A DNA stretch of 64,000 bases from Streptomyces viridiviolaceus (GTDB lineage Bacteria; Actinomycetota; Actinomycetes; Streptomycetales; Streptomycetaceae): assembly GCF_014650995.1 (NCBI RefSeq), contig NZ_BMWA01000009.1:45512-109511 (forward strand), in the 5' to 3' direction. The stretch's first letter is position 1. Each line of letters starts with the position of its first letter. Shown here in pieces: positions 44,437-53,756 of the stretch. The notes beneath the pieces were generated by a model. The model searched no databases. It worked only from the letters and a program-made list of their open reading frames with translations, and had not been told where the DNA came from. A program made the position numbers and the translations under genes.

Positions 44437-44563
44437 AGGGGCAGTAATTGTTGACCCTGTGTACCGAGTGGGCAGCGCGCTGTGATTCAGTGGCGGAAGC
44501 TGCTAGGACGATACGCCGAAGAGAACCCTTGATTCGCTGCGAGGTCTCGGGGGGAGGGCGAGC

Positions 44564-46225
44564 ATGGAGACCGAGTCGGAGCCCTACGTCCGTCTTGCGT
44601 CCCTGCGACAGCTCCACCAGGTCATGGCCGACATGAACACGGCCCGCAGCCTGGCGGACACCCTGCAGACCGTCGCCGACGGCGTCGTCCACGCCCTCGG
44701 GTACGAGCTGGCGTGCGTCAACCTGGTCCGTGCCGACGGCGACCTCGTCGTCGCCGCGTTCTCCGGCAACCAGGCGGCCGAGGCCCTGATCACCGGCCGG
44801 GTCGGTTCACGGGAGTCCTGGGACCGCCGGCTCGGCATGGGCGAGCAGTGGGGCGACCTGATCTTCATACCGCACACCGAGGGCTGGGTCCTCGACGACG
44901 ACGACGTCCCGCAGTGGTACACCGACGGGCCCGCGCCCCGCTTCGAGGACGAGTGGCACCCCTCGGACCGGCTCTTCGCCCCCATGTACGCGCCCGGACC
45001 GCAGGGCGGCGGATCGAGCGGCGAGCTGATCGGCGTGCTCTCCGTGGACCGGCCGCGCAACGGCCGCCGTCCCGGCGCCTGGGGCCGCGAGGCTCTGCAG
45101 ATGTACGCCTTCCAGGCGGCGATCGCGATAAGCAACGCCCGGCTGCGCTCCAACATGCAGCGCGCCCTGGTCCGCCTGGAGCGTGAGCAGCAGGCCCTGC
45201 GCGCCAGCGAGGAGAGCTTCCGGCAGGCCTTCGAGTACGCCCCCTCCGGCATGGCCATCGCCGAGATGGGCGGCGACCAGCACGGCCGGATCCTGCGCAC
45301 CAACGACGCCCTGTGCCGGCTGCTCGGCCGCCCCGCCTCCGCGATGCGCCGCTACGCCTTCTCCGACCTCGTCCACCCCGAGGACATCGGGACGCTGCTG
45401 CGCACCTCCGCCGAGGGCGGCCGGGCGGAGCTGCGGCTGGGCCGCCGCGACGGCACCTACGTCTGGGTGTCCCTGCGCAACTCCGTCGTCGCCGACGCCG
45501 CCGACGGCCCCCGCTTCCTGCTGACCCACGTCGAGGACATAGAGGAGCGCAAGCGCCGCGAGCTCCAGCTCGCCCACCGCGCCTCCCACGACTCCCTCAC
45601 CGGCCTGCCGAACTCCGCCGAGCTGCGCTCCCGCCTCTCCGCGCGGCTGTGCCAGCGCCCCCAGTCCGCGCACGGCGCCGTGGCCGACGCCATGGACGCC
45701 GCCTACGGGCACCCCGTGTTCGACTCCGGCGGCCACACCTTCGACTTCCGGTCCGCCGCCGACCCCTACGGGGCCTACGACCACCATGTGCACACCGTCG
45801 CCCCCGAGGGCGACCGGGACGACGGCACCAAGGGGCTCGCGGTGCTCTTCTGCGACCTGGACGGCTTCAAGTCGATCAACGACCGGTTCGGGCACAACGC
45901 GGGCGACGCCGTCCTCATCGAGGTCGCGCGCCGGCTCAGCGGCGGCGTGCGCGACGGCGACACGGTGGCCAGGCTCGGCGGCGACGAGTTCGTGATCCTC
46001 GCCGACGGGCTCGGCCGGGCCGACGCCCAGGACCTCGCCGTACGGCTGCGCAACGAGATCATCCAGCCGATCCGGGCCGAGGGACGGGCGGTCCGCGTGG
46101 GCGCCAGCTTCGGCATCGGGTGGGCCCACTGCGGCATGACGGCGGACGAAGTGCTGAAGTCCGCTGACGAACGGATGTACGTCGAGAAACGATCTCGTCC
46201 CAAACAGCACCGCCGTGCCGGATGA
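44564..46225 (+). CDS. cdgB: Diguanylate cyclase CdgB (GAF-PAS-GGDEF)
   Basis: 553 residues, soluble. Domains in order: GAF (about 20-195, with RQLHQVMADMN and ALGYELACVNLVRADG), PAS/PAC (about 215-335, with FRQAFEYAPSGMAIAEMGG), a linker, and GGDEF (about 390-545). The active site is ARLGGDEFVILAD and an inhibitory RxxD site (RDGD) lies five residues before it, so product inhibition is expected. It makes c-di-GMP, which controls Streptomyces development through BldD. GGGGGAGGG precedes the ATG. It is followed by a secreted CBM protein gene after 119 bp. Confidence 0.93.
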   Translation: METESEPYVRLASLRQLHQVMADMNTARSLADTLQTVADGVVHALGYELACVNLVRADGDLVVAAFSGNQAAEALITGRVGSRESWDRRLGMGEQWGDLIFIPHTEGWVLDDDDVPQWYTDGPAPRFEDEWHPSDRLFAPMYAPGPQGGGSSGELIGVLSVDRPRNGRRPGAWGREALQMYAFQAAIAISNARLRSNMQRALVRLEREQQALRASEESFRQAFEYAPSGMAIAEMGGDQHGRILRTNDALCRLLGRPASAMRRYAFSDLVHPEDIGTLLRTSAEGGRAELRLGRRDGTYVWVSLRNSVVADAADGPRFLLTHVEDIEERKRRELQLAHRASHDSLTGLPNSAELRSRLSARLCQRPQSAHGAVADAMDAAYGHPVFDSGGHTFDFRSAADPYGAYDHHVHTVAPEGDRDDGTKGLAVLFCDLDGFKSINDRFGHNAGDAVLIEVARRLSGGVRDGDTVARLGGDEFVILADGLGRADAQDLAVRLRNEIIQPIRAEGRAVRVGASFGIGWAHCGMTADEVLKSADERMYVEKRSRPKQHRRAG

Positions 46226-46344
46226 TGCCCAGGTCAGCGAGCTGATGCGGTCGGAGTCACCCGTTTGGGTCATCCGGAGCGGGTAGGCTCGCCCTCTCAC
46301 CACTCGTACCGCAAACGCACCGCACCTGGTTAGGAGACCTAGGG

Positions 46345-47304
46345 ATGACGCCCGGCAACAACGGCGCGAGCACGCCCGAGGACGACGACCCGTTCGGCTA
46401 TCTGTACGCCGACGGTCAGGCCAACGGGGCCCAGCCGCCGTCCGGTGGCTACGGCTACCCGAACTCGGTCAACCGGGTGCGTCCCGTCGGCACACGGCAG
46501 TACGGCGCGGCGCAGGGCCAGGCCGCCCCGACCGCCGGGTACGGCCAGGCCGCCCCGCAGCAGCAGGGCGCCTACGGCCGGCCGAACGCGCACTACGCCG
46601 CGCCGGAGACGCTCCCCGGCGGCGGCGCCCCCACCGCCCCGCAGCAGCACGGCGGGGGCAGCGGCGGCCGGGGCCGCGGGCCCAACACCAAGGGCCTGCT
46701 GATCGGCGCGGTCGCGGTGGTCGCCGCCGTCGTCATCGGCATCGCCGTGGCGATGACGAGCAGCGGCTCGGACGACGACCAGGGCGGCAACGAGGCCGGC
46801 GGCGACACCACGCCGACCCAGTCCCAGACCACCGACCCGAGCCCGTCGGCGAGCAGCAGCGCCGAGGACGAGGTGGAGCTGCCGACGATCGACGCGAAGG
46901 CGCTGCGGCTCTCGCCGGGCGTGGCGACCGCGTCCGACATCGAGGGCGCCCAGTCGGACGGCGGCGTCTACGTGGCCAACCTCAACCAGGCCGGCGCCTC
47001 GGTCACCTGGACCGTCGACGGCATCCCGAAGGACGGCGCCTACACCCTCTTCGCCCGCTACAGCACGGTCGACGAGGACCAGTCGATGACGCTGACGATC
47101 AACGGCAAGACGTTCGGCAGCAAGATGAACCTGGGCAACTTCACCGGGGCCAAGGGCGACTTCGCCAAGGGCTGGACGGAGACCTACGCCTACCCCACCC
47201 TGAGCAAGGGCACCAACACGATCTCCCTGTCCTGCCAGGACGGCGACAAGTGCAACATCCTGCTGGACCAGCTGCGGCTGAAGGAAGGCCAGGTCAAGCG
47301 CTAG
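46345..47304 (+). CDS. Membrane-anchored carbohydrate-binding (CBM6/35-like) protein
   Basis: 319 residues. A disordered N-terminus of about 115 residues rich in Gly, Gln and Tyr (AAQGQAAPTAGYGQAAP) is presumably cytoplasmic. One membrane helix LLIGAVAVVAAVVIGIAVAMT (about 118-138) and a Thr/Ser/Pro-rich stalk follow. The C-terminal beta-sandwich (about 190-315) includes VYVANLNQAGASVTWTV and YTLFARYSTVDEDQSMTLTINGK, a CBM6/35-type jelly roll. It likely binds a cell-wall or extracellular glycan; no catalytic domain is present. Confidence 0.82.
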   Translation: MTPGNNGASTPEDDDPFGYLYADGQANGAQPPSGGYGYPNSVNRVRPVGTRQYGAAQGQAAPTAGYGQAAPQQQGAYGRPNAHYAAPETLPGGGAPTAPQQHGGGSGGRGRGPNTKGLLIGAVAVVAAVVIGIAVAMTSSGSDDDQGGNEAGGDTTPTQSQTTDPSPSASSSAEDEVELPTIDAKALRLSPGVATASDIEGAQSDGGVYVANLNQAGASVTWTVDGIPKDGAYTLFARYSTVDEDQSMTLTINGKTFGSKMNLGNFTGAKGDFAKGWTETYAYPTLSKGTNTISLSCQDGDKCNILLDQLRLKEGQVKR

Positions 47305-47336
47305 GTGTATTGACCGGCAGGTTCATCGACGCAGCC

Positions 47337-48266
47337 CTAGGCCGCGGTGGCGGCCGTCGTCACCGCGACCTGGCCGAGCAGTTCCTCGTACGCTCCCCGG
47401 TCGAACTCGCCCGCCACCGGTGCCAGGACCGTCGCCGCCGACAGGGCGACGGCGCGGGCCAGGCGGTCCGGCCAGGGCAGGTGGTCGACCAGACCCGAGA
47501 GCAGGCCCGCGACCGCCGAGTCGCCGGCGCCGGTCGGGTTGCCGTGGACCCGGGCGGGCGGTGCGGCCCGCCAGCGGCCCTCGGGGGTGACGGCGAGCAG
47601 CCCCTCGGTGCCGAGCGAGGCGACGACCGCGTGGGCGCCGCGTCGCCGCGCGTCCTGCGTGGCGCGCAACGGCTCGTGCGAGCCGGTCAGTTCGGCCAGT
47701 TCGTCGGCGTTCGGCTTGATGATGTCCGGGCGGGCGGCGACGCCCCGGCGCAGCGGTTCCCCGCTGGTGTCCAGCAGGACGGGGACGCCGGCGGCGCGGG
47801 CGGTGCGCACCAGCCCGGCGTAGGCGTTCACCGGCACGCCCGGCGGCAGGCTGCCGCACAGGGCGACCGCCGACGCGTCGGCGACCAGATCCTCGTACGC
47901 CTCCTGGAAGGCGCTCCACTCGGCGGGCGCGATGGCCGGGCCGGGCTCGTTGAGCTGGGTGGTGTCGCCGGTGCGCTCGTCCACCACGGCGATCGTGCGG
48001 CGGCTGGCGCCGGCGATCGGCACCAGTGCGTCCGTCACACCCGGCTCGGCGGTGAGCCGCTGCTGGACGATGTGTCCGGTGGCGCCGCCGGCGAAGCCCG
48101 TGACCGTCACCTCGTGCCCGAGGGCCGCGAGCACCCGGGCCACGTTCAGCCCCTTGCCGCCGGGGCGTTCCGTCACCTCGGTGACGCGGTGGGAGGCGTG
48201 CGGCCTCAGGCTCTGGACGCGGTAGGTGATGTCGAGAGCGGTGTTCGGTGTGACCGTGAGGATCAC
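47337..48266 (-). CDS. 1-phosphofructokinase / PfkB-family hexose kinase
   Basis: 309 residues. MILTVTPNTALDITYRVQSL and RPGGKGLNVARVLAALG are the PfkB phosphofructokinase/tagatose-6-phosphate kinase signature 1; VHGNPTGAGDSAVAGLLSGL has the GAGD catalytic Asp. It phosphorylates a sugar phosphate with ATP. In this location, next to nagA and nagK, it may serve aminosugar or fructose/tagatose metabolism; the exact substrate is unsettled. It is transcribed in the same direction as nagKA with a 164-bp gap. Confidence 0.85.
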   Translation of the reverse strand: MILTVTPNTALDITYRVQSLRPHASHRVTEVTERPGGKGLNVARVLAALGHEVTVTGFAGGATGHIVQQRLTAEPGVTDALVPIAGASRRTIAVVDERTGDTTQLNEPGPAIAPAEWSAFQEAYEDLVADASAVALCGSLPPGVPVNAYAGLVRTARAAGVPVLLDTSGEPLRRGVAARPDIIKPNADELAELTGSHEPLRATQDARRRGAHAVVASLGTEGLLAVTPEGRWRAAPPARVHGNPTGAGDSAVAGLLSGLVDHLPWPDRLARAVALSAATVLAPVAGEFDRGAYEELLGQVAVTTAATAA

Positions 48267-48430
48267 CTGTGCCGACCTCCCCCGATTGCCTGCGTCTGCG
48301 TGTGCCCGAAAAGGATCCCGAAGCTCCCCGGGTGTTCCCGAAGAGCTGTTCCATGGGCACGATCATGCCAAACGGACGGCGGTCGGCCCAGACCCCGGAT
48401 CGGCCACCGTCCGCCGGCTCGCCGGACGGA

Positions 48431-49576
48431 TCAGCCCAGTTGGGGATCGACCACCCATTCACCCCGGCGCATCACGCCCACCAGGTCGAACGCCTCGTCC
48501 AGCACCACCAGGTCGGCGTCCTTGCCGGGTTCCAGGGAGCCGATCCGGTCGGCCATGCCGAGCAGCCGCGCCGGGTTGGCGGAGATCGCCGCCACGACGT
48601 CCTCGACGGGCAGCCCGTCCACCGTCACCGCCCGCTTGAAGGCGCGGTCCAGCGTGAGCGTGGAGCCGGCGATCGAGCCGCCCTCCACCAGCCGGGCGAC
48701 GCCGTCGGCGACCTCGACCTCCATGGGGCCGAGCATGTAGCGGCCGTCGCCGAAGCCGGCCGCGTCCATGGCGTCGGTGATGAAGGCGACCCGGGAGGCG
48801 CCCGCGTGGTGGAAGGCCAACTGGAGGGCGGCCGGGTGCAGGTGCGTACCGTCGTCGATCAGCTCGACGGTGATCCGCTCGTCCTCCAGCAGCGCCGTGA
48901 TCGGGCCGGGGGCGCGGTGGCCGAGCGGCGGCATCGCGTTGAACAGGTGCGTGGCGACGGTCGCGCCCGCGTCGATGGCCTGCACCGTCTGCTCGTACGT
49001 CGCGTCGGTGTGCCCGACGGCCGCGATCACGCCGTGCTCCGCGAGCAGCCGGACGGAGTCGAGGCCGCCCGGCAGCTCGGTGGCCAGCGTCATCATCTTC
49101 GCGTGGCCGTGCGCCGCGTCGATCAGCTTGCGGACCTCGGCGGGGTCGGGGTCGCGCAGCAGCTGCTCGTCGTGCGCGCCCTTGCGGCACGGGGAGATGA
49201 ACGGCCCTTCGAAGTGGATGCCGGCGATGTCGCCCTGTTCGGCCAGTTCCGCGAGCACCCGGGCGTGCCGGGCGAGGAAGTCCAGGTCGCCGGTGACGGC
49301 GGAGGCGACCAGCGTGGTGGTGCCGTGCAGGCGGTGGGTGTGGATGCCCTTGAGGATGTCCTCGGGGCTGCCGCCGGCGAAGGAGGCTCCGCCGCCGCCG
49401 TGGTTGTGGATGTCGACGAAGCCGGGGACCACCCAGTGGCCGGTGACGTCGAGGACCTCCGCGTCCGGGGGCGCCGTGTCCGTGATCCGCGTGCCGTCGA
49501 CGATCACGCGGCCGTCGTCCACGGTCCCGGTGGGCAGGACCACCCGGGCGCCGGCGAGAACCTTGCTTGGGGCCAT
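48431..49576 (-). CDS. nagA: N-acetylglucosamine-6-phosphate deacetylase
   Basis: 381 residues. The amidohydrolase motif VPGFVDIHNHGGGG is the N-terminal metal site; IHFEGPFISP gives the conserved Glu, GHTDATYEQTVQAIDAGATVATHLFNAM the histidines, and FITDAMDAAG the catalytic Asp. It removes acetate from GlcNAc-6-P to feed NagB and cell-wall synthesis. The start ATG overlaps the nagK stop by one base (TGATG), so translation is coupled. Confidence 0.95.
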   Translation of the reverse strand: MAPSKVLAGARVVLPTGTVDDGRVIVDGTRITDTAPPDAEVLDVTGHWVVPGFVDIHNHGGGGASFAGGSPEDILKGIHTHRLHGTTTLVASAVTGDLDFLARHARVLAELAEQGDIAGIHFEGPFISPCRKGAHDEQLLRDPDPAEVRKLIDAAHGHAKMMTLATELPGGLDSVRLLAEHGVIAAVGHTDATYEQTVQAIDAGATVATHLFNAMPPLGHRAPGPITALLEDERITVELIDDGTHLHPAALQLAFHHAGASRVAFITDAMDAAGFGDGRYMLGPMEVEVADGVARLVEGGSIAGSTLTLDRAFKRAVTVDGLPVEDVVAAISANPARLLGMADRIGSLEPGKDADLVVLDEAFDLVGVMRRGEWVVDPQLG

Positions 49577-50520
49577 CAGGTGGTTACCTCCGGGGGAGTC
49601 GTGGTGGTGAGCAGGTCCCAGGCCATGAGCCCGGCACCGAGGCAGCCGGCGGTGTCCCCCAGGGCCGCGGGGACGAGTTCGGGCAGCTTCTGGAAGGTGA
49701 CGCGGCGCCGGACGGCGTCCCGCAGCGGTGTGAACAAGGTTTCCCCCGCCTCGGCGAGGCCGCCACCGATGATCAGGGTGCGCGGGTCCAGCAGAGTGAG
49801 CGCGGTGACCAGGCCGTCGGCGAGCGCGTCCACCGCGTCCTGCCACACGCGTGCGGCCCGGGTGTCGCCGGACTCGACGGCCTTGGCGCAGTCGGCGGCG
49901 TCCGCGTCCGGGTCCCCACAGGCCTCGGCCCATGCCTGGCTGACCGCCGACGCCGAGGCGAACCGCTCCAGACAGCCGCGCTGCCCGCAGGGACAGGGGG
50001 TCCCGCCGGGGCGTACGACGATGTGGCCGATCTCGCCCGCGAAGCCGTGGGCGCCCGCCTCCACCCGGCCGTCGATGCCGATGGCGCCCGCGATCCCGGT
50101 GCCCAGCGGCACGAACAGGAACCGGTCGGCGCCCCGGCCGGCGCCGATGCGGCCCTCGGCGAGTCCGCCGCTGCGCACGTCGTGGCCGAGGGCGACGGGG
50201 ATGCCGCCGAGCCGTTCGCTCAGCAGGGCGCGCAGCGGTACGTCGCGCCACCCGAGGTTGGCCGCGTACACGGCGGTGCCGTGCTCCTCGTCGATGATGC
50301 CGGGGACGGCGACGCCGGCGGCGAGGGCGGGTTCGCCGAACCGGTCGGCGCCGTGGGCGCGCAGCTCGGCGGCGAAGTCCAGGATGCCCGCGACGACGGC
50401 CTCGGGACCGCGGTCGCGGCCTGTGGCCCGGCGGGCCTGGTGCAGCAGCTCGCCGCCCGGCCCGGCCAGGGCGGCCTTCATCCCGGTGCCGCCCACGTCG
50501 AGGGCGATGACATGTCTCAC
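49576..50520 (-). CDS. nagK: N-acetylglucosamine kinase (ROK family)
   Basis: 314 residues. The ROK phosphate-1 motif is ALDVGGTGMKAALAG, and the catalytic loop ALGHDVRSGGLAEGRIG has the general base. The zinc-binding CPCGQRGCLERFAS motif is intact. It phosphorylates cytoplasmic GlcNAc derived from chitin or cell-wall turnover. It is the first gene of nagK-nagA, preceded by two dre-like operators. Confidence 0.92.
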   Translation of the reverse strand: MRHVIALDVGGTGMKAALAGPGGELLHQARRATGRDRGPEAVVAGILDFAAELRAHGADRFGEPALAAGVAVPGIIDEEHGTAVYAANLGWRDVPLRALLSERLGGIPVALGHDVRSGGLAEGRIGAGRGADRFLFVPLGTGIAGAIGIDGRVEAGAHGFAGEIGHIVVRPGGTPCPCGQRGCLERFASASAVSQAWAEACGDPDADAADCAKAVESGDTRAARVWQDAVDALADGLVTALTLLDPRTLIIGGGLAEAGETLFTPLRDAVRRRVTFQKLPELVPAALGDTAGCLGAGLMAWDLLTTTTPPEVTT

Positions 50521-50547
50521 GGGGACAGTGTGGCCCGATGACCCACG

Positions 50548-50563
50548 AGAGGTCTAGTCCACT
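50548..50563. promoter_or_regulatory. dre-like DasR operator 1 (nagK side)
   Basis: AGAGGTCTAGTCCACT agrees with dre consensus ACTGGTCTAGACCACT at 13 of 16 positions. It lies 28 bases upstream of the nagK start in the divergent promoter region. Confidence 0.8.
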
Positions 50564-50565
50564 CA

Positions 50566-50581
50566 CGTGGTGTAGACCTTA
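50566..50581. promoter_or_regulatory. dre-like DasR operator 2 (binding-protein side)
   Basis: CGTGGTGTAGACCTTA agrees with the dre consensus at 10 of 16 positions, with the core GGT-x-TAGACC intact. Its centre is 18 bp from operator 1, placing both on nearly the same DNA face. Confidence 0.65.
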
Positions 50582-50629
50582 ATCCGGTAAACGGACAACC
50601 GGTGGAATCGGCAGGGTGGGGCAGTAACG

Positions 50630-51895
50630 GTGCAGCGGCGTAGGACAGGAACGGTCGCGGTGGTGTCCGCACTGGGCATGATGGCGGTCCTCGGCGGCTG
50701 CGGGATCACCGGCGGCTCCGACGAGGTGACGCTCGAGCTGGTCGCCGCCGACTACGGCGACACCAAGGCCAACAGCTCCCAGAACTACTGGAACGAACTG
50801 GCCGACGCGTACGAGGCCGACCACCCCGACGTGCACATCGACGTCACCGTCTACTCCTGGAACGACGTCGACCGCAAGGTCCGGGAGATGGTCGAGGCCG
50901 GCGAGGCCCCCGACATGGCGCAGATCGGCGCCTACTCCGACTACGCGGCGAAGAACCTGCTCTACCGGGCCGACGACGTGCTCTCCATCCCGGTCCAGGC
51001 CGACTTCGTCTCCCAGCTCGCCGCCGCGGGCCAGGTCAACGGCGTGCAGTACGGCATGCCGTTCGCGGCCTCCACGCGCGTGCTGTTCTACAACAAGACC
51101 CTCTTCGCCGAGGCCGGCCTCACCCCGCCCAAGAGCTGGGACGACCTCGCCGAGGCGGCCGAGGCGCTCAAGGCGGAGGGCGTGAAGTACCCCTACGCGC
51201 TGCCGCTGGGCCCCGAGGAGGCGCCGGCCGAGACCATGCAGTGGATGCTCAGCGGCGGGGGCGGCTACACCGACACCGTCGGCACCTACGCGATCGACTC
51301 GCCCCAGAACGTCGCCACCTTCACCTGGCTCAAGGACGAACTGGTCGGCAAGGACCTCACCGGCCCGGTCGCCCCCGGCAAGCTCAACCGGGCCGACGCC
51401 TTCGCCGCCTTCGCGAACGGCGACGTCGGCATGCTCAACGGCCACCCGTCGCTGATGAAGATCGCGTCCAAGAAGGGCGTGGAGTACGGCATGGTGCCCA
51501 CCCCCGGAATCGACGGCGAGAGCCAGAACACGCTCGGCGTCACCGACTGGATGACGGCCTTCAGGAAGAACGGCCACCAGGAGCAGATCGGCGACTTCCT
51601 CGACTTCGTCTACAGCGACGAGAACGTGCTCGACTTCTCCCGCCAGTACGACCTGCTGCCCGTCACCAGCTCCGCGTCCGAGGTGATGAGCGCGGCCGCG
51701 GAGGACAAGGACCTCCGGCCCTTCCTGGACGAACTGCTGTCCTCCGAGCTCTACCCGGTCGGCAAGTCCACCTGGGCATCGGTCAGCGCGGAGGTCAAGA
51801 AGCGCATCGGCCAGGCGGTCGCCCCCGGCGGCAGCCCGTCCGGGCTGCTCGGGGAGCTCCAGACGACGGCGGTACGGGCGGAGAGCGGCGAGTAG
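50630..51895 (+). CDS. Sugar ABC transporter substrate-binding lipoprotein
   Basis: 421 residues. The signal peptide ends in the lipobox VLGGC (about 20-24). The mature family 1 solute-binding fold has ELADAYEADHPDVHIDVTVYSWNDVDRKV, GMPFAASTRVLFYNKTLFAEAGL and NGDVGMLNGHPSL. It binds a sugar outside the membrane for an ABC importer, and shares dre-like control with nagK-nagA, so an aminosugar or chito-oligosaccharide is likely. No permeases lie next to it, so it would have to use distant ones with MsiK. GTG start. Confidence 0.87.
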   Translation: MQRRRTGTVAVVSALGMMAVLGGCGITGGSDEVTLELVAADYGDTKANSSQNYWNELADAYEADHPDVHIDVTVYSWNDVDRKVREMVEAGEAPDMAQIGAYSDYAAKNLLYRADDVLSIPVQADFVSQLAAAGQVNGVQYGMPFAASTRVLFYNKTLFAEAGLTPPKSWDDLAEAAEALKAEGVKYPYALPLGPEEAPAETMQWMLSGGGGYTDTVGTYAIDSPQNVATFTWLKDELVGKDLTGPVAPGKLNRADAFAAFANGDVGMLNGHPSLMKIASKKGVEYGMVPTPGIDGESQNTLGVTDWMTAFRKNGHQEQIGDFLDFVYSDENVLDFSRQYDLLPVTSSASEVMSAAAEDKDLRPFLDELLSSELYPVGKSTWASVSAEVKKRIGQAVAPGGSPSGLLGELQTTAVRAESGE

Positions 51896-51927
51896 TCGCT
51901 GTCGGTGCCCGGGGTTACGGTGCGCAC

Positions 51928-52164
51928 ATGGAGTACGAGGCACAGCTCGGGCAGCGGGAGCGCGACATCCTCGCCCTGGAACGCCGCGGCTTCCCCGGCC
52001 CCGGCGCGAAGGAACGGGCGATCCGTGAGGAACTGGGCCTGGCCCCCGTGCGGTACTACCAGTTGCTCAACGCCCTCCTGGACGACCCGCGGGCACTGGC
52101 CTCGGACCCGGTGACGGTGAACAGACTGCGCCGGGTCCGGGAGGCCCGCCGAACGGAACGCTGA
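51928..52164 (+). CDS. DUF3263 small HTH-like protein
   Basis: 78 residues. MEYEAQLGQRERDILALERRGFPGPGAKERAIREELGLAPVRYYQLLNALLDDP is the DUF3263 pattern, an HTH-like helical protein common in actinobacteria, usually near trehalose phosphate genes. Its role is unknown. TACGGT (51916-51921) lies six bases before the ATG and no Shine-Dalgarno is present, so it is probably leaderless. It sits upstream of otsB with a gap of 323 bp. Confidence 0.85.
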   Translation: MEYEAQLGQRERDILALERRGFPGPGAKERAIREELGLAPVRYYQLLNALLDDPRALASDPVTVNRLRRVREARRTER

Positions 52165-52487
52165 CCGGGGCTGCCGCCCGCAGGACGGGAGCAGGGCGAA
52201 GGACGGGTCCCGCAGGACGCCGCGGGCCTGCCGCCCTGCCGAGTGGTGGGGGGCGGGCCGCGGCTGAGGCCGTCGGTGTTCACGGGGAGGCGGTGGGTAC
52301 CGCCGGGCGGAACGGGGGTGGCCGGCGTGCCGGATGTCCCGGCTCGCCGAGCGGCGACCCCGGCGTGCCGTTTCCGCGCGGTGCGGTGCGTGAGGGTGCC
52401 CGTCAGGGGGCGGACCGTCCGGCCGGGTTCCGCACCCGACCGGACGAGCCACGCGTGCGTCCGGCCCCGCCGGGATAGGTTCGGCGT
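52165..52487. other. Gap between DUF3263 gene and otsB
   Basis: No gene, RNA or clear hairpin could be supported here. It is GC-rich with no obvious repeat. An otsB promoter presumably lies in the last 50 bases (a GATAGGTT element at 52473), which I did not resolve further. Confidence 0.4.
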
Positions 52488-53354
52488 ATGGGCAGCCACA
52501 CGGACTCCACCCACGACCCGCTGGACCGACTGCCGACACCCGGGAGCCAGGCCGGACGCGAGGGGCTCGACGCCCTTCTCGCCCGGCCGGGCCGCGCGGT
52601 CGTCGCGCTCGACTTCGACGGCACGCTCGCCCCGATCGTGCCGGACCCCGACCAGGCCCGCGCCCACCCGGACGCGGTACCCGCTCTCACGGCGCTCGCC
52701 CCGAAGGTCGCCTCCGTCGCGGTGATCACCGGACGGCCCGCCGAGGTCGCCGTCCGCCACGGCGGTTTCGCGGACGTGCCCGGCCTGGAGCACCTGGTCG
52801 TCCTGGGCCACTACGGCGCCGAACGCTGGGACGCGGCCACCGGCGCCGTCACCGCCCCGGAACCGCACCCGGGCGTCGCCGCCGTCCGCGCGGAGCTGCC
52901 CGGGCTGCTGGAGCGGGCCGGGGCGGGACCGGGCACCTGGATCGAGGAGAAGGGCCGCGCGGTGGCCGTCCACACCCGCCGCGCCGACGATCCGCAGGCC
53001 GCGTTCGACGCCCTGCGCGGCCCCCTGACCGACCTGGCGGGCCGGCACGGCCTGATCGTCGAGCCGGGCCGCATGGTCCTGGAACTGCGCCCGCCCGGCA
53101 TGGACAAGGGCGTCGCCCTGCTGGAGCACGCCCGGGAGACCGGCGCCGAGTCGGTCCTCTACGCCGGCGACGACCTCGGCGACCTCCCCGCCTTCGACGC
53201 CGTGAACACCCTCCGCACCGACGGCACCCCGGGCCTGCTGGTCTGCAGCGGCAGCGACGAGGTCACGGAACTGCGCAAACGAGCGGACGTGGTGGTGGAC
53301 GGCCCGACGGGAGTGGTGACCTTCCTACGAGCCCTGGCAACTCGCCTGCCGTAA
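52488..53354 (+). CDS. otsB: Trehalose-6-phosphate phosphatase
   Basis: 288 residues, HAD superfamily. The catalytic ALDFDGTLAPIVPDPDQA (DxDGT motif, about 40) is followed by VITGRPAEVA, LGHYGAERW, LELRPPGMDKGVALL with the motif 3 lysine and YAGDDLGDLPAF with motif 4 aspartates. It removes phosphate from trehalose-6-phosphate to make trehalose. GATAGGTT ending about nine bases before the ATG suggests a leaderless start. It converges with otsA across a repeat-filled gap. Confidence 0.95.
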   Translation: MGSHTDSTHDPLDRLPTPGSQAGREGLDALLARPGRAVVALDFDGTLAPIVPDPDQARAHPDAVPALTALAPKVASVAVITGRPAEVAVRHGGFADVPGLEHLVVLGHYGAERWDAATGAVTAPEPHPGVAAVRAELPGLLERAGAGPGTWIEEKGRAVAVHTRRADDPQAAFDALRGPLTDLAGRHGLIVEPGRMVLELRPPGMDKGVALLEHARETGAESVLYAGDDLGDLPAFDAVNTLRTDGTPGLLVCSGSDEVTELRKRADVVVDGPTGVVTFLRALATRLP

Positions 53355-53358
53355 CCGC

Positions 53359-53629
53359 GGTCACCCGCGGGCAGCCGTGCCGAGGTCACTCGCGGGCAGC
53401 CGTGCCGAGGTGACCCGCGGTTGTGTCGAGGTGACCTGCGGGCGGCCGTGCCGAGGTGACCTGCGGGCGGCCGTGGCCCGGTCACCTGCGGGCGGTTGTG
53501 CCGTGGTCACCTGCGGGCGGTTGTGCCGCCGTCACCTGCGGGCGGTTGTGCCGCCGTCACCCGCGGACGGCCGGGCCGAGGTGACCCGCGGGCCGTCGTG
53601 CCGTCGTCACCCGCGGGCAGTCGTGCCGC
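53359..53629. repeat. 25-bp tandem array between otsB and otsA
   Basis: About eleven head-to-tail units of 25 bp, with consensus GGTSACCYGCGGGCRGYYGT then GCCGN (split here for length); one unit is 3 bp shorter. Units start with GGTCACC or GGTGACC. No unique spacers and no cas genes, so this is a minisatellite, not a CRISPR. The array starts four bases after the otsB stop. Confidence 0.9.
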
Positions 53630-53756
53630 CCGGGGCGGCACGGGTGGGCGCGGGCGGCACGCCGTCAGCGCCGGGCGGCGCGGCCCGCCCCCGCCCGGCA
53701 CCGACGCCGGGCACCCGGTGCCGGCAGGCGTCCGGCGCACCCACCCGTCAGCCCCG

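Noticed and set aside
53359..53629. Possible CRISPR array
   Set aside because: Units follow each other with no spacers and units are themselves variable; no cas genes are nearby.
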